NCBI RefSeq assembly: GCF_018777395.1
Contig: NZ_JAFJYC010000001.1
Coordinates: forward strand, 1,798,001 to 1,862,000
DNA: 64,000 nt
Direction of reading: 5' to 3'
Source: Candidatus Sodalis endolongispinus
GTDB taxonomy: Bacteria; Pseudomonadota; Gammaproteobacteria; Enterobacterales; Enterobacteriaceae
Part shown: one piece after another, positions 20,515 through 30,861 of the stretch
Layout of the letters: every line of letters starts with the position of its first letter
How positions within the stretch are numbered: the first letter of the stretch is position 1
The notes under the pieces: generated by a model
What the model saw: the letters and a program-made list of their open reading frames with translations, nothing else
What the model was told of the DNA's origin: nothing
The model's database searches: none
Position numbers and translations under genes: made by a program

Positions 20515-21398
20515 TGATAGCGCACCTTACGCTCGATAAAGCGAAATTGGATAATGGTCAGTACCATCACCAGCAGCATTAGCACCACCGACTGCGCTGC
20601 GGAGCTGGCCAGATCCAACCCGGTGAAGCCTTCACGGTAGATTTTGTAAATCAAGGTGGTGGTGGATTGAACCGGGCCGCCGGCGGTGGCGGCGTCTATC
20701 ACCGGAAACGTATCAAAAAAGGCATAGACCAGATTCACCACCAGCAAAAAGAAACTCACCGGCGCTATCAGCGGCAATGCCAGTTGGAAGAAACGCCGCA
20801 CCGGTCCCGCGCCGTCTATGGCCGCCGCCTCGACCAGAGAACGAGGAATAGATTGCAGCGCGGCCAGGAAAAACAAGAAGTTATAGCTGATTTGTTTCCA
20901 CACCGCGATCATCACCACCAACAGCATTGCCTGACCCGCGTTGCGGGCATGATTCCATTCATAGCCGAGACCGTGCAGCCAATAGCTGATAAGCCCGAAA
21001 CCGGGACTAAACAGAAACAACCACAGTACCGCCGCCACGGCCGGTGCGACCGCATACGGCAACAGCAACAGCGTTTGATAAAGCCGTTTGGCGCGCAGCA
21101 CATGATCGACCAGGGCGGCAAACAGCAACGCTAACAGCATTCCACACGCCGTCACCAGCCCGCTAAACACCAGCGTGGTGCCGAAGGAGGCCAGATAACC
21201 GGGAGCGGCAACTAAGCGGCGGAAATTGTCCAGACCGGCAAAGCCCCCGATCAGGCCGAACGGATCTACGTCCTGTAGCGAATACCACAGCGCCTTACCG
21301 GCCGGCCAAAGAAAAAACACCCCGGTCACCACCAGCTGCGGCAAAACCAGCAGCCAGGGCAATGCCCGGTGGGAAAAGCCGCGATGGCTGGCGGTCAT
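20511..21398 (-). CDS. ugpA: Glycerol-3-phosphate ABC transporter permease UgpA
   Basis: UgpA pairs with UgpE to form the importer channel. From ATG 21398 the product is 295 residues, the E. coli length, beginning [20 protein letters not shown]. The EAA loop ([20 protein letters not shown]) and [20 protein letters not shown] are conserved. A longer open frame from 21569 lacks family similarity. An ATG immediately upstream (21401) is an equally placed start after AAGGG. No lesion is seen. Confidence 0.95.
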   Translation of the reverse strand: MTASHRGFSHRALPWLLVLPQLVVTGVFFLWPAGKALWYSLQDVDPFGLIGGFAGLDNFRRLVAAPGYLASFGTTLVFSGLVTACGMLLALLFAALVDHVLRAKRLYQTLLLLPYAVAPAVAAVLWLFLFSPGFGLISYWLHGLGYEWNHARNAGQAMLLVVMIAVWKQISYNFLFFLAALQSIPRSLVEAAAIDGAGPVRRFFQLALPLIAPVSFFLLVVNLVYAFFDTFPVIDAATAGGPVQSTTTLIYKIYREGFTGLDLASSAAQSVVLMLLVMVLTIIQFRFIERKVRYQ

Positions 21399-21456
21399 CA
21401 TGCACCCTTCTTCAGCGTCCGGCGCGCCCGCGCGATAACGGCGCGGGCGACGGCGT

Positions 21457-22779
21457 TTAGCGTGTGGATTGCTCGAAACGGCGCAGCAGCTGGTCGCCGC
21501 GCGCCATCGCATTATCCAAGCCCTGTTTAGGGGTGGCCTGACCGCTCCACACGCGCTCCAGCTCCTCATCGACCACGGTACGGATCTGCGGCATATTGCC
21601 CAAACGCATTCCTTTGGTAAATGACAGTGGCGGTTTGTTCATCATCTGACGAATCGTGATATCGGCGCCCGGATGTTGGTCGTAGTAGCCTTGTTGCTTG
21701 CTCAACCTATATCCGGCGGTAGTAACCGGCAGATAACCGGTTTGCTGATGCCATTCAGCGACGATGGCCGGCTCGGCCAAGAAATGCAGGAATTGAGCGA
21801 CACCCTTATAGGTTGCCGCGCTCTTGCCGGCCATCACCCACAGGCTGGCGCCGCCTATCATGGCGTTTTGCGGCGCGCCTTTTACATCGGCGTCATAAGG
21901 CATCATGCCAACGCCATAATTGAATTTGGCGTACTGGCGCACGGTCGACAACGAGCCCGAAGAGCCAATAGCCATACCGCATTCGCCGCCATAAAACTTC
22001 GCCATATAGGCGTCATCGCGGCCGAAATAGCCGGCGCTGCCGTTCTTTAGCATGTCCGCCAGCAATTGGATGTGTTTAGTCTGTACCGGTCCGTTGAACA
22101 CCAGTCGGGCATCGGTGCCGGCAAAACCGTTGTCCTGTGTCGCAGCCGGTAAGCCATGCCAGGCGCTGAAGTTTTCAATATGGATCCAGCCTTGGTAGCC
22201 GCCGTTGGCATAGCCGCAGGCCAGACCGGCTTCGCCCAGCTTAACCGCGTCCGCCGCCAGCTGCTGCCAGGTTTGCGGCGGCTGTTCGGGGTTCAGCCCC
22301 GCCCGTTTGAAGGCGTCCTTATTATAATACAGCACCGGCGTAGAACTGTTGAACGGCTGGGAGAGTAGATGGCCGGTTTTACTGTCGCTATAGTAGCCCA
22401 GTACCGCCGGCACAAAGGCGGATTCATCATTATTAATACCAGCGTCGCTAAACACCTGATACACCGGTTTAATAGCGTGGCTGGCCATCATGGTGGCGGT
22501 ACCCACCTCGTACACCTGCAGGATAGCCGGCGCATTGCCAGTGCGCCAGGCGGCGATGCCGGCCGCCAGTTCCTGCGGGTAAGCCCCCTTATAAACCGGC
22601 ACGATGCGGTAATCCGGATGCGTCTGGTTAAAACGGGTGGCCAGGCTTTCCACCTCTTTTCCCAGCTCACCTTTTATGGCGTGCCAGAAAGGAATTTCCG
22701 TCACCGCCCAGGCGCTTTGACTCACGACCCACATCAGCGCGGCGCACAGCGACGCGGTACGGACAAAGGGGTTTACCAT
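21457..22779 (-). CDS. ugpB: Periplasmic glycerol-3-phosphate-binding protein UgpB
   Basis: UgpB captures glycerol-3-phosphate and glycerophosphodiesters in the periplasm and feeds UgpAEC. The 440-residue product starts [20 protein letters not shown], a signal peptide ending near AWA, then [20 protein letters not shown]. Ligand-site blocks are kept ([40 protein letters not shown]). GGAGA lies 6 nt before ATG 22779. It is the first gene of the ugp operon, under a Pho box array. Intact, though the ATPase it depends on looks dead. Confidence 0.95.
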   Translation of the reverse strand: MVNPFVRTASLCAALMWVVSQSAWAVTEIPFWHAIKGELGKEVESLATRFNQTHPDYRIVPVYKGAYPQELAAGIAAWRTGNAPAILQVYEVGTATMMASHAIKPVYQVFSDAGINNDESAFVPAVLGYYSDSKTGHLLSQPFNSSTPVLYYNKDAFKRAGLNPEQPPQTWQQLAADAVKLGEAGLACGYANGGYQGWIHIENFSAWHGLPAATQDNGFAGTDARLVFNGPVQTKHIQLLADMLKNGSAGYFGRDDAYMAKFYGGECGMAIGSSGSLSTVRQYAKFNYGVGMMPYDADVKGAPQNAMIGGASLWVMAGKSAATYKGVAQFLHFLAEPAIVAEWHQQTGYLPVTTAGYRLSKQQGYYDQHPGADITIRQMMNKPPLSFTKGMRLGNMPQIRTVVDEELERVWSGQATPKQGLDNAMARGDQLLRRFEQSTR

Positions 22780-22832
22780 GCCGTTCTCCTGAAACCTATA
22801 GTCAGTAACGGCCTGTAACATGACATGCGAAG

Positions 22833-22861
22833 ATGACAGAAAAATAACATCAGGGTGACAG
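22833..22861 (-). promoter_or_regulatory. PhoB binding sites (Pho boxes) of the ugp operon
   Basis: On the minus strand three half-sites follow at exact 11-bp steps: CTGTCAC, ATGTTAT and CTGTCAT, separated by CCTG and TTTT. The first and third fit the Pho half-site CTGTCAT and the middle fits 5 of 7. They lie 54-82 bp upstream of ugpB, which is PhoB-activated in E. coli. Confidence 0.78.
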
Positions 22862-23015
22862 CGCTATGACGCACCGCCAAGCGGCCGTTTTATAACGATA
22901 GCTATGCCAGCGTCATGATATCGCGCGGTAAACGACGGTAATTGCGTTATACTGTCGTCGCCGGTCTTCGCCTGTCTCTGGGGATCGGGATAACGGTAAC
23001 GCCTGTAAGGAACCC

Positions 23016-23414
23016 ATGAAACTGACGATCGAACGGCTGACGGTATTAATCCCCCAGGATAAGCTTGATCTGGTAAAGATTTTGCCTGCCGTGGATATCG
23101 ACGCGCTGCAACAGCAACTTACCGACTCCAATGTGCTGTTCGCCGCGCGCTTCAACGATCGGCTGCTGGGCGCGGTGCAGGTGGAGATTGACGCCGCCTG
23201 GGGAGAGGGGCGGCTGATGGGGTTATGTGTGCGGCCTGAGACCCGGCGGCTGGGCGTGGGCCTGTATTTATTGGCTGAAACCCGCCGCCAGATGCCCGAT
23301 ATTGTCTCTTGGTGGCTTAGCAATCAACAACCGCTGGAATATGCCGCCCTGCTGGGAAAATTCTTGTCCGCCTGCGGCTTCTCTGAAGAGCCTGACGGCT
23401 GGCATCTCCGTTAA
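23016..23414 (+). CDS. panM: PanD maturation factor / CoA sensor PanM (PanZ)
   Basis: PanM is a GNAT-fold protein that triggers self-cleavage of aspartate decarboxylase PanD and damps pantothenate synthesis when CoA is high. The 132-residue product starts MKLTIERLTVLIPQDKLDL, and the acetyl-CoA loop region reads RPETRRLGVGLYLL. It ends with GFSEEPDGWHLR, where E. coli has GFTAQQGGWEKC. AAGGA precedes the start. It sits beside rpoH as in E. coli and is convergent with it. Similarity is moderate but the position is conserved. Confidence 0.85.
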   Translation: MKLTIERLTVLIPQDKLDLVKILPAVDIDALQQQLTDSNVLFAARFNDRLLGAVQVEIDAAWGEGRLMGLCVRPETRRLGVGLYLLAETRRQMPDIVSWWLSNQQPLEYAALLGKFLSACGFSEEPDGWHLR

Positions 23415-23469
23415 CGGCTCGCGCCCCGATCGGCCACCGGACACTATCATGACGCCGCGCTAAAACGCA

Positions 23470-23495
23470 ACAGCCGGTGAATGATCACCGGCTGT
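23470..23495 (-). terminator. Rho-independent terminator downstream of rpoH
   Basis: An 11-bp perfect stem (ACAGCCGGTGA with loop ATGA on the plus strand) is followed on the minus strand by TGCGTTTTA. It lies 70 nt past the rpoH stop and also separates the convergent panM. Confidence 0.7.
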
Positions 23496-23565
23496 GAAGG
23501 CGCCTACGGCGCCAGGAAATGCGCATGATATGCTGCCCATGCGACGGGACATCGCCGCACGGCCG

Positions 23566-24423
23566 TCAGGCTTCGATCGCCAGACGCATTTTCTTCATGG
23601 CGTTTTTTTCAAGCTGGCGCACGCGCTCGGCGGAAACGCCGTATCGGTCGGCCAACTCCTGCAGCGTACTTTTGTTGTCGTCATCCAGCCAGCGCGCACG
23701 GATAATGTCCTGGCTACGCTCATCGAGACCTTCCAGCGCCGCGCTCAGCTTATCGGCGGCGTGATCGTCCCAATTATCCTCTTCGATATCGTCGGCAAAG
23801 TCGGACGACTTATCCTGTAGATACAGCATCGGCGCCATTGACTGCCCTTCACGGCTGTCGTCTTCCGGCGTCGGATCGAATGTCATATCCTGCGCGGCCA
23901 TACGGGACTCCATTTCACGGACGTCCTTGCTGGTCACACCCAGCTCTTTGGCCACCATTTCCACTTCGTCCTGGTTAAACCAACCCAGGCGCTGCTTGGT
24001 TTTACGCAGGTTGAAGAACAGCTTACGCTGCGCTTTGGTGGTCGCCACTTTCACAATACGCCAATTACGCAGCACGTATTCGTGGATTTCCGCCTTGATC
24101 CAGTGAACCGCAAACGACACCAGCCGCACGCCCACTTCCGGATTGAAGCGGCGGACCGCTTTCATCAGGCCGATGTTACCTTCTTGAATCAGGTCAGCCT
24201 GAGGCAAGCCGTAGCCGGAATAGTTACGCGCAATATGAACAACAAAGCGCAGGTGAGACAGGATCAGCTGCTTGGCCGCCTCCAGATCGCCCTGATAATG
24301 CAGCCGTTCAGCCAGCGCCCGCTCTTCCTCCGCCGTAAGCATCGGATAGGCATTGGCGGCCCTGACATAGGCTTCCAAACTGCCCTGGGGAACATAGGCT
24401 AAAACTTGCATATCTCTGATCAT
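23566..24423 (-). CDS. rpoH: Heat-shock sigma factor RpoH (sigma-32)
   Basis: RpoH directs transcription of heat-shock genes. The 285-residue product has region 2 ([40 protein letters not shown]), the RpoH box ([18 protein letters not shown]) and region 4 with [20 protein letters not shown]. Length equals E. coli (284). ATG 24423 follows GAGAGG by 7 nt. A matching sigma-32 promoter is present before grpE in this window. Intact. Confidence 0.98.
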   Translation of the reverse strand: MIRDMQVLAYVPQGSLEAYVRAANAYPMLTAEEERALAERLHYQGDLEAAKQLILSHLRFVVHIARNYSGYGLPQADLIQEGNIGLMKAVRRFNPEVGVRLVSFAVHWIKAEIHEYVLRNWRIVKVATTKAQRKLFFNLRKTKQRLGWFNQDEVEMVAKELGVTSKDVREMESRMAAQDMTFDPTPEDDSREGQSMAPMLYLQDKSSDFADDIEEDNWDDHAADKLSAALEGLDERSQDIIRARWLDDDNKSTLQELADRYGVSAERVRQLEKNAMKKMRLAIEA

Positions 24424-24580
24424 TCATGACCTCTCGCTAAAAACGTGGACGCCGTTCAAGAGAAAGCCCGGACCAGGACGCGACCCACTGCCATTGAACA
24501 GCCGATAATAAGACCGCGATCCCGTCGGTGAGTTCAGCAACCGCGGTACTTTGTCCCGATCTCATTATACCAAAAAAATG

Positions 24581-25606
24581 TTAGTCAGGTGTAAACCGGC
24601 GTAAATGTTGTACCGTCGCCAGCCAGGCCGCAAGCCAGCCAATCATGGCCGAAATCAGCAACAGCAGGATAGCCTCATCCCAGCTCAGTCCGTGCAGTAC
24701 GAACGTGGTACCAAACACCGCCGCCACATTTGCCACCACCGATTCCAGCTGCCAAACCAGCGTGCCGGACAGGATTAGCGACAGCACCGCGCCACACAGC
24801 CCCAACAACGCCCCGCCGTTAAGAAACGGCCGCAGGATAAACCCATCAGTGGCGCCGATCAATTTCATGACGTTGATGGTGTCGCGCCGGCTGAAAATGC
24901 TCAGACGTATACTGTTGCCGATGACCAGGAATACCGCAATGACCATCAGAATGCCTATCATGGCGGACACCTTGCCGACCAGGCCGGTCAGCGCCGCCAG
25001 GCGGGCGAAACAGCTATAGTCCATCCGCACCTCGTCCACACCCTGAGTTGCGGCAACCCGGTCGCGCAGCGTCTTAAGCGTGTCGGCGCTCTGGAAATTG
25101 ACCTTTGGCGTGATAATAGCCACCGCCGGCAGCGGATTCTCCTCCAGCATATCCATGGCGCCGCCAAAGCCGGACCAATTGCGGAACTCGCCCATTGCCT
25201 CTTCACGTGAAAGATAGTTGACTTTCGCTACGCCGTCCTCCTGTTTGAGCACGCCTATCACCCTCAGGGCAGCGTCATCATCCAGCACTTTATCCAGATA
25301 GACCGTCAACTGCGGCGTCGGGTACCACTGCTCCGCCGCCTGGCTGACGTTTTTCCATACCAAATAGCATAAACTGGACAACGTCAATGAAATGGCAATC
25401 ACCATGACGGTTAACAGCGTGGCCAGCGGCTGTCGCCACATATCCGCCAGCGTATCCAGCCAGGCATAGCGCCACTGCTGCTTCCATCCGCCGCGCAGCG
25501 CCCGGGATTTCGCCGCTTTCGCCTCCCCCGCCGTTTGCGCGCGCGGCGGTTTTGCAGGCTTGTTCGCTCGATTGGGCCGGTTGAATTTATTCGCCATGGA
25601 CGCCAC
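24581..25606 (-). CDS. ftsX: Cell division ABC-type membrane protein FtsX
   Basis: FtsX partners FtsE at the division septum and signals through EnvC to the amidases. The 341-residue product has the basic Pro-rich N-terminus, four transmembrane helices (first [20 protein letters not shown]) and the periplasmic loop with NYLSREEA and [20 protein letters not shown]. The end [15 protein letters not shown] is as in E. coli. One normally conserved stretch reads [11 protein letters not shown] (E. coli MDDSWFARL). The start, 25606 or 25597, lies inside ftsE, which implies coupling. Probably functional. Confidence 0.95.
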   Translation of the reverse strand: MASMANKFNRPNRANKPAKPPRAQTAGEAKAAKSRALRGGWKQQWRYAWLDTLADMWRQPLATLLTVMVIAISLTLSSLCYLVWKNVSQAAEQWYPTPQLTVYLDKVLDDDAALRVIGVLKQEDGVAKVNYLSREEAMGEFRNWSGFGGAMDMLEENPLPAVAIITPKVNFQSADTLKTLRDRVAATQGVDEVRMDYSCFARLAALTGLVGKVSAMIGILMVIAVFLVIGNSIRLSIFSRRDTINVMKLIGATDGFILRPFLNGGALLGLCGAVLSLILSGTLVWQLESVVANVAAVFGTTFVLHGLSWDEAILLLLISAMIGWLAAWLATVQHLRRFTPD

Positions 25607-26255
25607 CGGTCATTCTTCCCTGATTGAGCGTAAAAATGCGGTAATTCCGGCGCGCTATCAGTCCGGTATCATGGGTCGCCATCAACACCGTCACGCCGAC
25701 GCGGTTGAACTCCTCAAACAGACGCAATATGCCCTCGGACAGCGCGTCGTCAAGATTACCCGTCGGCTCGTCGGCCAGCAGCACCGCCGGTTTGTTGACC
25801 ACGGCGCGGGCGATACCGATACGCTGTTGCTCCCCACCCGATAACTGCACCGGGAAATTGCGCGCTTTGTCCAGCAGGCCGACTTTATCCAGCGCTGCGG
25901 ACACCCGGCGACGGATGTCCTCAAGACTGGCGCCGGCGATCACCAGCGGCATCGCGACGTTGTCATAAACGGTACGGTCCATGAGCAGATGATGATCTTG
26001 AAAGATCATCCCGATCTGACGGCGCAGAAACGGGACTTCGCTGTTTTTCAGCCGGCTGATATCGTGACCGCCAAATAAGATATGTCCCGCGCTCGGGCGC
26101 TCAATGCCGCATATCAATTTCAGCAGGGTACTTTTCCCCGCCCCGGAATGGCCGGTCAGAAACGCCATCTCGGCCGGACGGAGGTGAAAATCCACCCCCT
26201 GCAATGCCTGTCGTCCGCCAAGATAGGCTTTGCTGACTTGTTCAAAGCGAATCAT
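25587..26255 (-). CDS. ftsE: Cell division ATP-binding protein FtsE
   Basis: FtsE is the ATPase of the FtsEX complex. The 222-residue product has every ABC motif: Walker [11 protein letters not shown]-loop IFQDHHLL, signature [12 protein letters not shown], Walker [13 protein letters not shown] and H-loop MATHD. It starts 3 nt after ftsY and overlaps ftsX. It has the same length as E. coli FtsE and no lesion. Confidence 0.97.
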   Translation of the reverse strand: MIRFEQVSKAYLGGRQALQGVDFHLRPAEMAFLTGHSGAGKSTLLKLICGIERPSAGHILFGGHDISRLKNSEVPFLRRQIGMIFQDHHLLMDRTVYDNVAMPLVIAGASLEDIRRRVSAALDKVGLLDKARNFPVQLSGGEQQRIGIARAVVNKPAVLLADEPTGNLDDALSEGILRLFEEFNRVGVTVLMATHDTGLIARRNYRIFTLNQGRMTGGVHGE

Positions 26256-26258
26256 CCT

Positions 26259-28091
26259 TTATGAATCCTCTCGGGCAAAAAGTGCCTCTATAAAATCGTC
26301 GGCTTTAAAGGGCCGTAAATCCTCAATAGCCTCCCCGACGCCAATAAAGCGAATCGGGATGCTGAAGCGATCTGCCACGGCAAAAATCACCCCGCCCTTG
26401 GCGGTGCCATCCAATTTGGTCAGCGCAATGCCGGTCAGCCCCACCGCATCGTTAAATAAGTTGGCCTGGCTAACGGCATTCTGCCCGGTGCTGGCATCCA
26501 GGGTCAACATAACCTCATGGGGGGCCTCAACGTCCAGCTTTTTCATCACCCGGACAATTTTCTTCAATTCGTCCATCAGGTGCGCTTTATTCTGCAATCG
26601 CCCCGCGGTATCCGCGATCAGCACGTCAATACCGCGCGATTTAGCCGCCTGGATAGCGTCGAAAATGACCGAGGCGGAATCGGCTCCGGTCTGTTGCGCT
26701 ATCACCGGAATATGGTTGCGCTCGCCCCACACCTGCAATTGTTCCACCGCCGCCGCGCGAAACGTATCTCCCACCGCCAGCATAACGCTTTTCCCTTCAG
26801 CTTGATAAAGACGCGACAGTTTACCGATGGTGGTGGTTTTCCCCACGCCGTTAACGCCGACCATCAGGATAACGAAGGGTGCTTTGCCCGTCACCTCCAG
26901 CGGCCGCTCTACCTTGGCGAGGATGGACGCCATTTCCGCGCGCAATTGACTATACAGCGCTTCAGCGTCCTTCAGATGGCGGCGATCGGCGTGGTCAATC
27001 AAACCATCAATTATTTTACGGGTGGTTTCGACGCCCACGTCGGCGACGATCAGTTGTTCTTCCAATTCCTCGAACAGATCATCATCGATTTTCTTGCCGC
27101 GAAACCTTCCGATAAATCCGGATCCCAGGTTCTGCCGGGTCTTCAACAGACTGTTTTTTAACCTGGCAAAAAATCCTGCGCGCTCGCCGTCTGGCGTCGG
27201 GCGCGGGACGATGTCTTCTTCCGCGGCCAGCGTCAATTCCGCACCGGCATCCTGACGGTTTTCCACCGCCGCGTCGACGATAGAGCCAGGCGTGGCGGCG
27301 GCGTAGATTGCGCGCGACGCGGTGGCGTCATCTTTCGCGGACGGCGCGCCGGCGTCGTTCCCTGGCGGCTTAACGACGGCGTCGGTTGCGATCGGCTCAG
27401 TGCCATTGTTCTCAGGCGACCTGGCAATAGTATTGCTCCCGGAGGACGTCACGCCGGAAAAACGGCGGGAGGTAAGCGCATCCTCGTGCAAGGCACTATC
27501 ACGGGAAACCGCCGCCTCACGCCCTGCGTCAGCCGTGCCGCCGTGTGCGGGCAGGTGCACGACAGAGGCAATATCGGCCGCCGACTGCCGTTCGCGAGCG
27601 GTCTGGTTATCTCGCCCTGTCGCAACCTGCTCGGTGAGAGAAACGATTTCCGCCGCCATTCGCTGCGCGTCGTGCTCCCGGTCGTGCGGGGCCGGCACGG
27701 GCTCGTCACCCTGCGCCGGCGCCGTTGACAGCGGCGCAGCGGCGGGGCCCTCCGCGCTGGCAGGCGGCGTTGGCATCGGCTCAGCGGCAGAAGGCTTCGC
27801 CGCGCTGACAGGCAGCGTTGGCATCGATTCAGCGATGGCGCTCTGCGCTTGCGCAGCCGGCGCCGAGGTCCGATCCGGTCCCGGTCTGTCGGCTTGCGCC
27901 TGGGGTGACGCCGGTTCGACGGCCTGCGCCGCCTCATCATGCGCTGCGGTGGCGGCAACTGGCGCGTCGGTTTCGCCTCCGGCGCCCGGGGCGTCGGTAT
28001 CCCGTTCGGCTTGCGGCTCGCTGCCTGCGTCATCGTACTGACGGTTAAAGCCTAACCAGGAAAAGAAACCGCGTTTTTTCTCTTTTGCCAT
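26259..28091 (-). CDS. ftsY: Signal recognition particle receptor FtsY
   Basis: FtsY is the SRP receptor GTPase that delivers ribosomes to the Sec translocon. The 610-residue product is longer than E. coli (497) because the acidic, disordered A domain (residues about 20-300) is extended by Pro/Ala/Thr-rich imperfect repeats. The N-terminal anchor MAKEKKRGFFSWLGFNRQ is normal. The NG domain has G1 GVNGVGKTTTIGKL, DTFRAAAVEQL, G3 DTAGR, G4 TKLDGTAKGG and closing GVGEAIEDLRPF. First gene of ftsYEX. Intact. Confidence 0.97.
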   Translation of the reverse strand: MAKEKKRGFFSWLGFNRQYDDAGSEPQAERDTDAPGAGGETDAPVAATAAHDEAAQAVEPASPQAQADRPGPDRTSAPAAQAQSAIAESMPTLPVSAAKPSAAEPMPTPPASAEGPAAAPLSTAPAQGDEPVPAPHDREHDAQRMAAEIVSLTEQVATGRDNQTARERQSAADIASVVHLPAHGGTADAGREAAVSRDSALHEDALTSRRFSGVTSSGSNTIARSPENNGTEPIATDAVVKPPGNDAGAPSAKDDATASRAIYAAATPGSIVDAAVENRQDAGAELTLAAEEDIVPRPTPDGERAGFFARLKNSLLKTRQNLGSGFIGRFRGKKIDDDLFEELEEQLIVADVGVETTRKIIDGLIDHADRRHLKDAEALYSQLRAEMASILAKVERPLEVTGKAPFVILMVGVNGVGKTTTIGKLSRLYQAEGKSVMLAVGDTFRAAAVEQLQVWGERNHIPVIAQQTGADSASVIFDAIQAAKSRGIDVLIADTAGRLQNKAHLMDELKKIVRVMKKLDVEAPHEVMLTLDASTGQNAVSQANLFNDAVGLTGIALTKLDGTAKGGVIFAVADRFSIPIRFIGVGEAIEDLRPFKADDFIEALFAREDS

Positions 28092-28319
28092 TTGCGACTA
28101 CACTCCTCGCCCAACAAGGTGGCGAATAAATAACCTGTCTGATAATACTCAGAGTTTACCACTTTACCCCGGCGGGCAACATGCTTCGCGGTGGGTTTTT
28201 GTTCCACAGGATAAATCAAATGCGAAATACCGTTTCCCACGTCCCTCCGTCCCGCTAGAATAGACTATCGTTGACATTCGTTGTGGTCTTTGCGCGCTTT
28301 GACTCGTAACAAGATATCT

Positions 28320-28925
28320 ATGGCAAATAACAATACTGCACGCTCCGCCGGTCAAATCCGTATCATCGGCGGCCTCTGGCGCGGCCGTAAGCTGCCGGTG
28401 CCAGACAGCCCGGGTTTACGCCCGACCACCGATCGGGTGCGGGAAACGCTGTTCAATTGGCTGGCGCCGGTCATCCAGGGCGCTCGCTGCCTGGATTGTT
28501 TCGCCGGCAGCGGCGCTTTAGGTCTTGAGGCGCTGTCGCGTGCCGCCGCCAGCGTCACGCTGTTGGAGCAAGACCGCGCGGTCAGCGCGCAGCTTAGCCG
28601 GAACCTGCAGGTGTTGCAGACGCAGCAGGCGCAGGTCATCACCGCCGACAGCCTGCGCTGGCTCGCACAACCGGGCGACGCTTTCGATGTTGTTTTCATC
28701 GATCCCCCCTTTCGTCACGGGATGATAACCGCAACGGTGGCCGCGCTGGAGCAGCACCGGCGTCTGGCGGACGACGCCTGGATTTACATTGAAACCGAAA
28801 CAGAAGGCCCCACCCCCGAGGTGCCGGCCCATTGGCAGCTACATCGGGAAAAAATCGCCGGTCAAGTCGCCTACCGGCTCTATATCCGTCACGCTACGCC
28901 GGAGAAGCAATATGATACTGATTAA
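28320..28925 (+). CDS. rsmD: 16S rRNA (guanine-966 N2) methyltransferase RsmD
   Basis: RsmD methylates G966 of 16S rRNA in the 30S head. The 201-residue product from ATG 28320 begins MANNNTARSAGQIRIIGG and keeps LPVPDSPGLRPTTDRVRETL, the SAM motif LDCFAGSGALGLEALSR and the catalytic DPPF. ATG 28320 is preferred to upstream 28281 from alignment with E. coli RsmD (198). It is divergent from ftsY, as in E. coli, and overlaps yhhL by 14 nt. Confidence 0.96.
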   Translation: MANNNTARSAGQIRIIGGLWRGRKLPVPDSPGLRPTTDRVRETLFNWLAPVIQGARCLDCFAGSGALGLEALSRAAASVTLLEQDRAVSAQLSRNLQVLQTQQAQVITADSLRWLAQPGDAFDVVFIDPPFRHGMITATVAALEQHRRLADDAWIYIETETEGPTPEVPAHWQLHREKIAGQVAYRLYIRHATPEKQYDTD

Positions 28926-29202
28926 CCTGGGCCGTCTGTTAATGCTGATGATATGGGGCTTTTTGTTATTCAACCTAATACAGCCGTTTCCGAAACCGCT
29001 GAAATATTTTCTCGATATTGTACTGTTCTTTATGGTGGTGATGCATGCGTTGCAGCTAACGCTGCTGAAAGCCACGCTGACCAAAGACGAGGCCAAGCCC
29101 CGCGCCGCTTTTCAGGAGCGGGTTTTTCTTTTCGGCGTTTTTGAAATGGTCGCCTGGCAGAAGCAGCAGCGGGCGCAGCGCCCCGCCGGCCGCGGCCGTT
29201 GA
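28912..29202 (+). CDS. yhhL: YhhL-like small inner-membrane protein (DUF1145)
   Basis: The 96-residue product has two transmembrane helices (LGRLLMLMIWGFLLFNLIQP and YFLDIVLFFMVVMHALQLTL) followed by a basic cytoplasmic tail (AWQKQQRAQRPAGRGR). It overlaps the rsmD end in another frame, with GGAG 7 nt before ATG 28912, exactly where E. coli has yhhL. Function unknown. Confidence 0.85.
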   Translation: MILINLGRLLMLMIWGFLLFNLIQPFPKPLKYFLDIVLFFMVVMHALQLTLLKATLTKDEAKPRAAFQERVFLFGVFEMVAWQKQQRAQRPAGRGR

Positions 29203-29279
29203 ACCCCTGTCGCAATACCGCCTGCGCAGGAACGCCCCGGCGACCGGTATGAGGGGGCTTAAGGTATTCAGCCGGCTGA

Positions 29280-29600
29280 TTAGGGTTTCTTACCGGGCAA
29301 ATAGGGAAACATGGTGACGTTATCGCCCAAATCGGAGATGCGGGCGCTGCCCTTTTCGGTCACGACGTCAATGCGAATGACGGCCTGCAGCGGGATGTAG
29401 CTGCGGCTGACGCCGTTAAACTCCGTCTTCAGCTTTTCCTCGGAGGGATCGACCACCAGATTGCTGTGGCTACTGAAGACAAAATCGCCGATCTCGATAA
29501 ATCCGAACAGGGGACTTTGACTCAGCTCACGGACAAATAGCTGATAATTTTTGCCATTGTTAATAAACTGAATGCGATAAATAGGCTGCTCGCTGCTCAT
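29280..29600 (-). CDS. DUF1820 family protein
   Basis: The 106-residue soluble product reads PIYRIQFINNGKNYQLFVRE, then FGFIEIGDFVF and VVDPSEEKLKTEF, then SYIPLQAVIRIDVV. This order is typical of DUF1820 proteins of gamma-proteobacteria, whose role is unknown. ATG 29600 is preferred to 29807 because only the last 106 residues look conserved; AGG stands 4 nt before it. It lies between yhhL and yhhN on the opposite strand. Intact. Confidence 0.75.
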   Translation of the reverse strand: MSSEQPIYRIQFINNGKNYQLFVRELSQSPLFGFIEIGDFVFSSHSNLVVDPSEEKLKTEFNGVSRSYIPLQAVIRIDVVTEKGSARISDLGDNVTMFPYLPGKKP

Positions 29601-29806
29601 AAACCTGCTGTCTCCCGCAATGTGTACGCATGAATTGCGCAGGAAAAAAGTGGCGCTAACATAGCATGAAGGCCGGCAACGCGCATCTGCCTCGACCGGG
29701 ATGTCAACGCCATGGCACCTAAGCGCCGTCGCAAGACGCCCTGGACCGTTATCATCGCGGACGTCATCGCCGATAATCAACTCACCACGCACCAAAAGGA
29801 ACGCCA

Positions 29807-30429
29807 ATGCTTTGGTCTTTTATGGCAGTAGTCTTCTCGGGATGGCTGTACGTTGACGCCTCTTACCGTGGCCCGGTCTGGCAACGCTGGCTGTTTCAAC
29901 ACATTACGCTGCTGTTACTGCTGGCGCTTGCCTGGCAGGCGCCGGGCTTGACCGCCACCGGCTATTTGATCATCCTCGGCCTGCTGGCCACGCTCGCCGG
30001 AAGCGCACTGCTGATGCTATCGAGCGAACGGCTGCTTTACGCCGTCGGCGCGTTCTTTCTCTGCCATGTGCTCTATACCATCGGCTTCGCCAGCCGCATG
30101 ACACTGGCGATATTCTGGCCGATGCCGCTGACGCTTTTGCTTCTCGGCGCGGCGTTGATTATGTTGCTCTGGTCCCGACTTGACGAGTTACGTTGGCCGG
30201 CACCTATATTGGCGTCACGCTGCTGACGGTCTGGGTCGCGGGTGAACAATATTTCCTGCTCGGCAACGACTATACCTTCTCGCTACTGGCGGGCACCGCA
30301 TTGCTGCTGGTGGCGGCGGCCGTCTGGTTAATCAGTCATTACCGCTATCCGTTCAATGCTTCCCGCGCGGTGTTCGCCGCCTGCTACTTCGCCGGCCATT
30401 TTTTAATAGTGCGCTCGCTGTATCTTTGA
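29807..30429 (+). pseudogene. yhhN: YhhN (TMEM86-like) membrane protein, frameshifted
   Basis: YhhN is an inner-membrane protein of the TMEM86/lysoplasmalogenase family. The first frame ([20 protein letters not shown] to DELRWP) covers about four helices. The second frame starts near 30197 ([19 protein letters not shown]) and ends with YFAGHFLIVRSLYL, identical to the E. coli C-terminus. The break is a small deletion inside the RWP-x-T-IG region. Position matches E. coli, but zntA, which follows there, is absent here. Confidence 0.88.
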
Positions 30430-30455
30430 CCTTTTGCCCATGCGGACGGTTGCGT

Positions 30456-30710
30456 TCAGGCCGCCGCCCGCCCTTTACGCAACAGGTAACGGTAAGGCAG
30501 CTGTTCCGTCGCCTGCGCCAGCAAGGTATGCTCCATAAACCGGCAAAAGCCGGGGATATCGCGGGTGGTGGCCGGATCGTCGGCGATAATCAGCAATGTC
30601 TGACCCTCGGCCATATGGCGCACGGTTTTACGCACCATCATGACGGGTTCGGGGCAGCGCAGGCCGCGAGCGTCCAGGGTGTGATCCGCGGCGGCAAAAG
30701 CATCAGGCAT
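30456..30710 (-). CDS. tusA: Sulfur carrier protein TusA
   Basis: TusA receives persulfide sulfur from IscS and passes it to TusBCD for mnm5s2U34 synthesis. The 84-residue product has the family N-terminus [20 protein letters not shown] with the active CPxP cysteine (Cys19), and the second block [21 protein letters not shown]. Its length is close to E. coli (81). Intact, consistent with retention of tRNA thiolation. Confidence 0.97.
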   Translation of the reverse strand: MPDAFAAADHTLDARGLRCPEPVMMVRKTVRHMAEGQTLLIIADDPATTRDIPGFCRFMEHTLLAQATEQLPYRYLLRKGRAAA

Positions 30711-30861
30711 ACAGGATATCCACGTTTAGCGTTATAAGCGTCGGGCCACTAGTTTACGCCGGTAAACGACAGCTGCAAGCGGGGCAACGGTTAAACGATT
30801 CTCCCGTTGCATTGACGGCACAAAAAGGTATCATGCGCGCGCGGAAAAAAGCATCCGGCAT

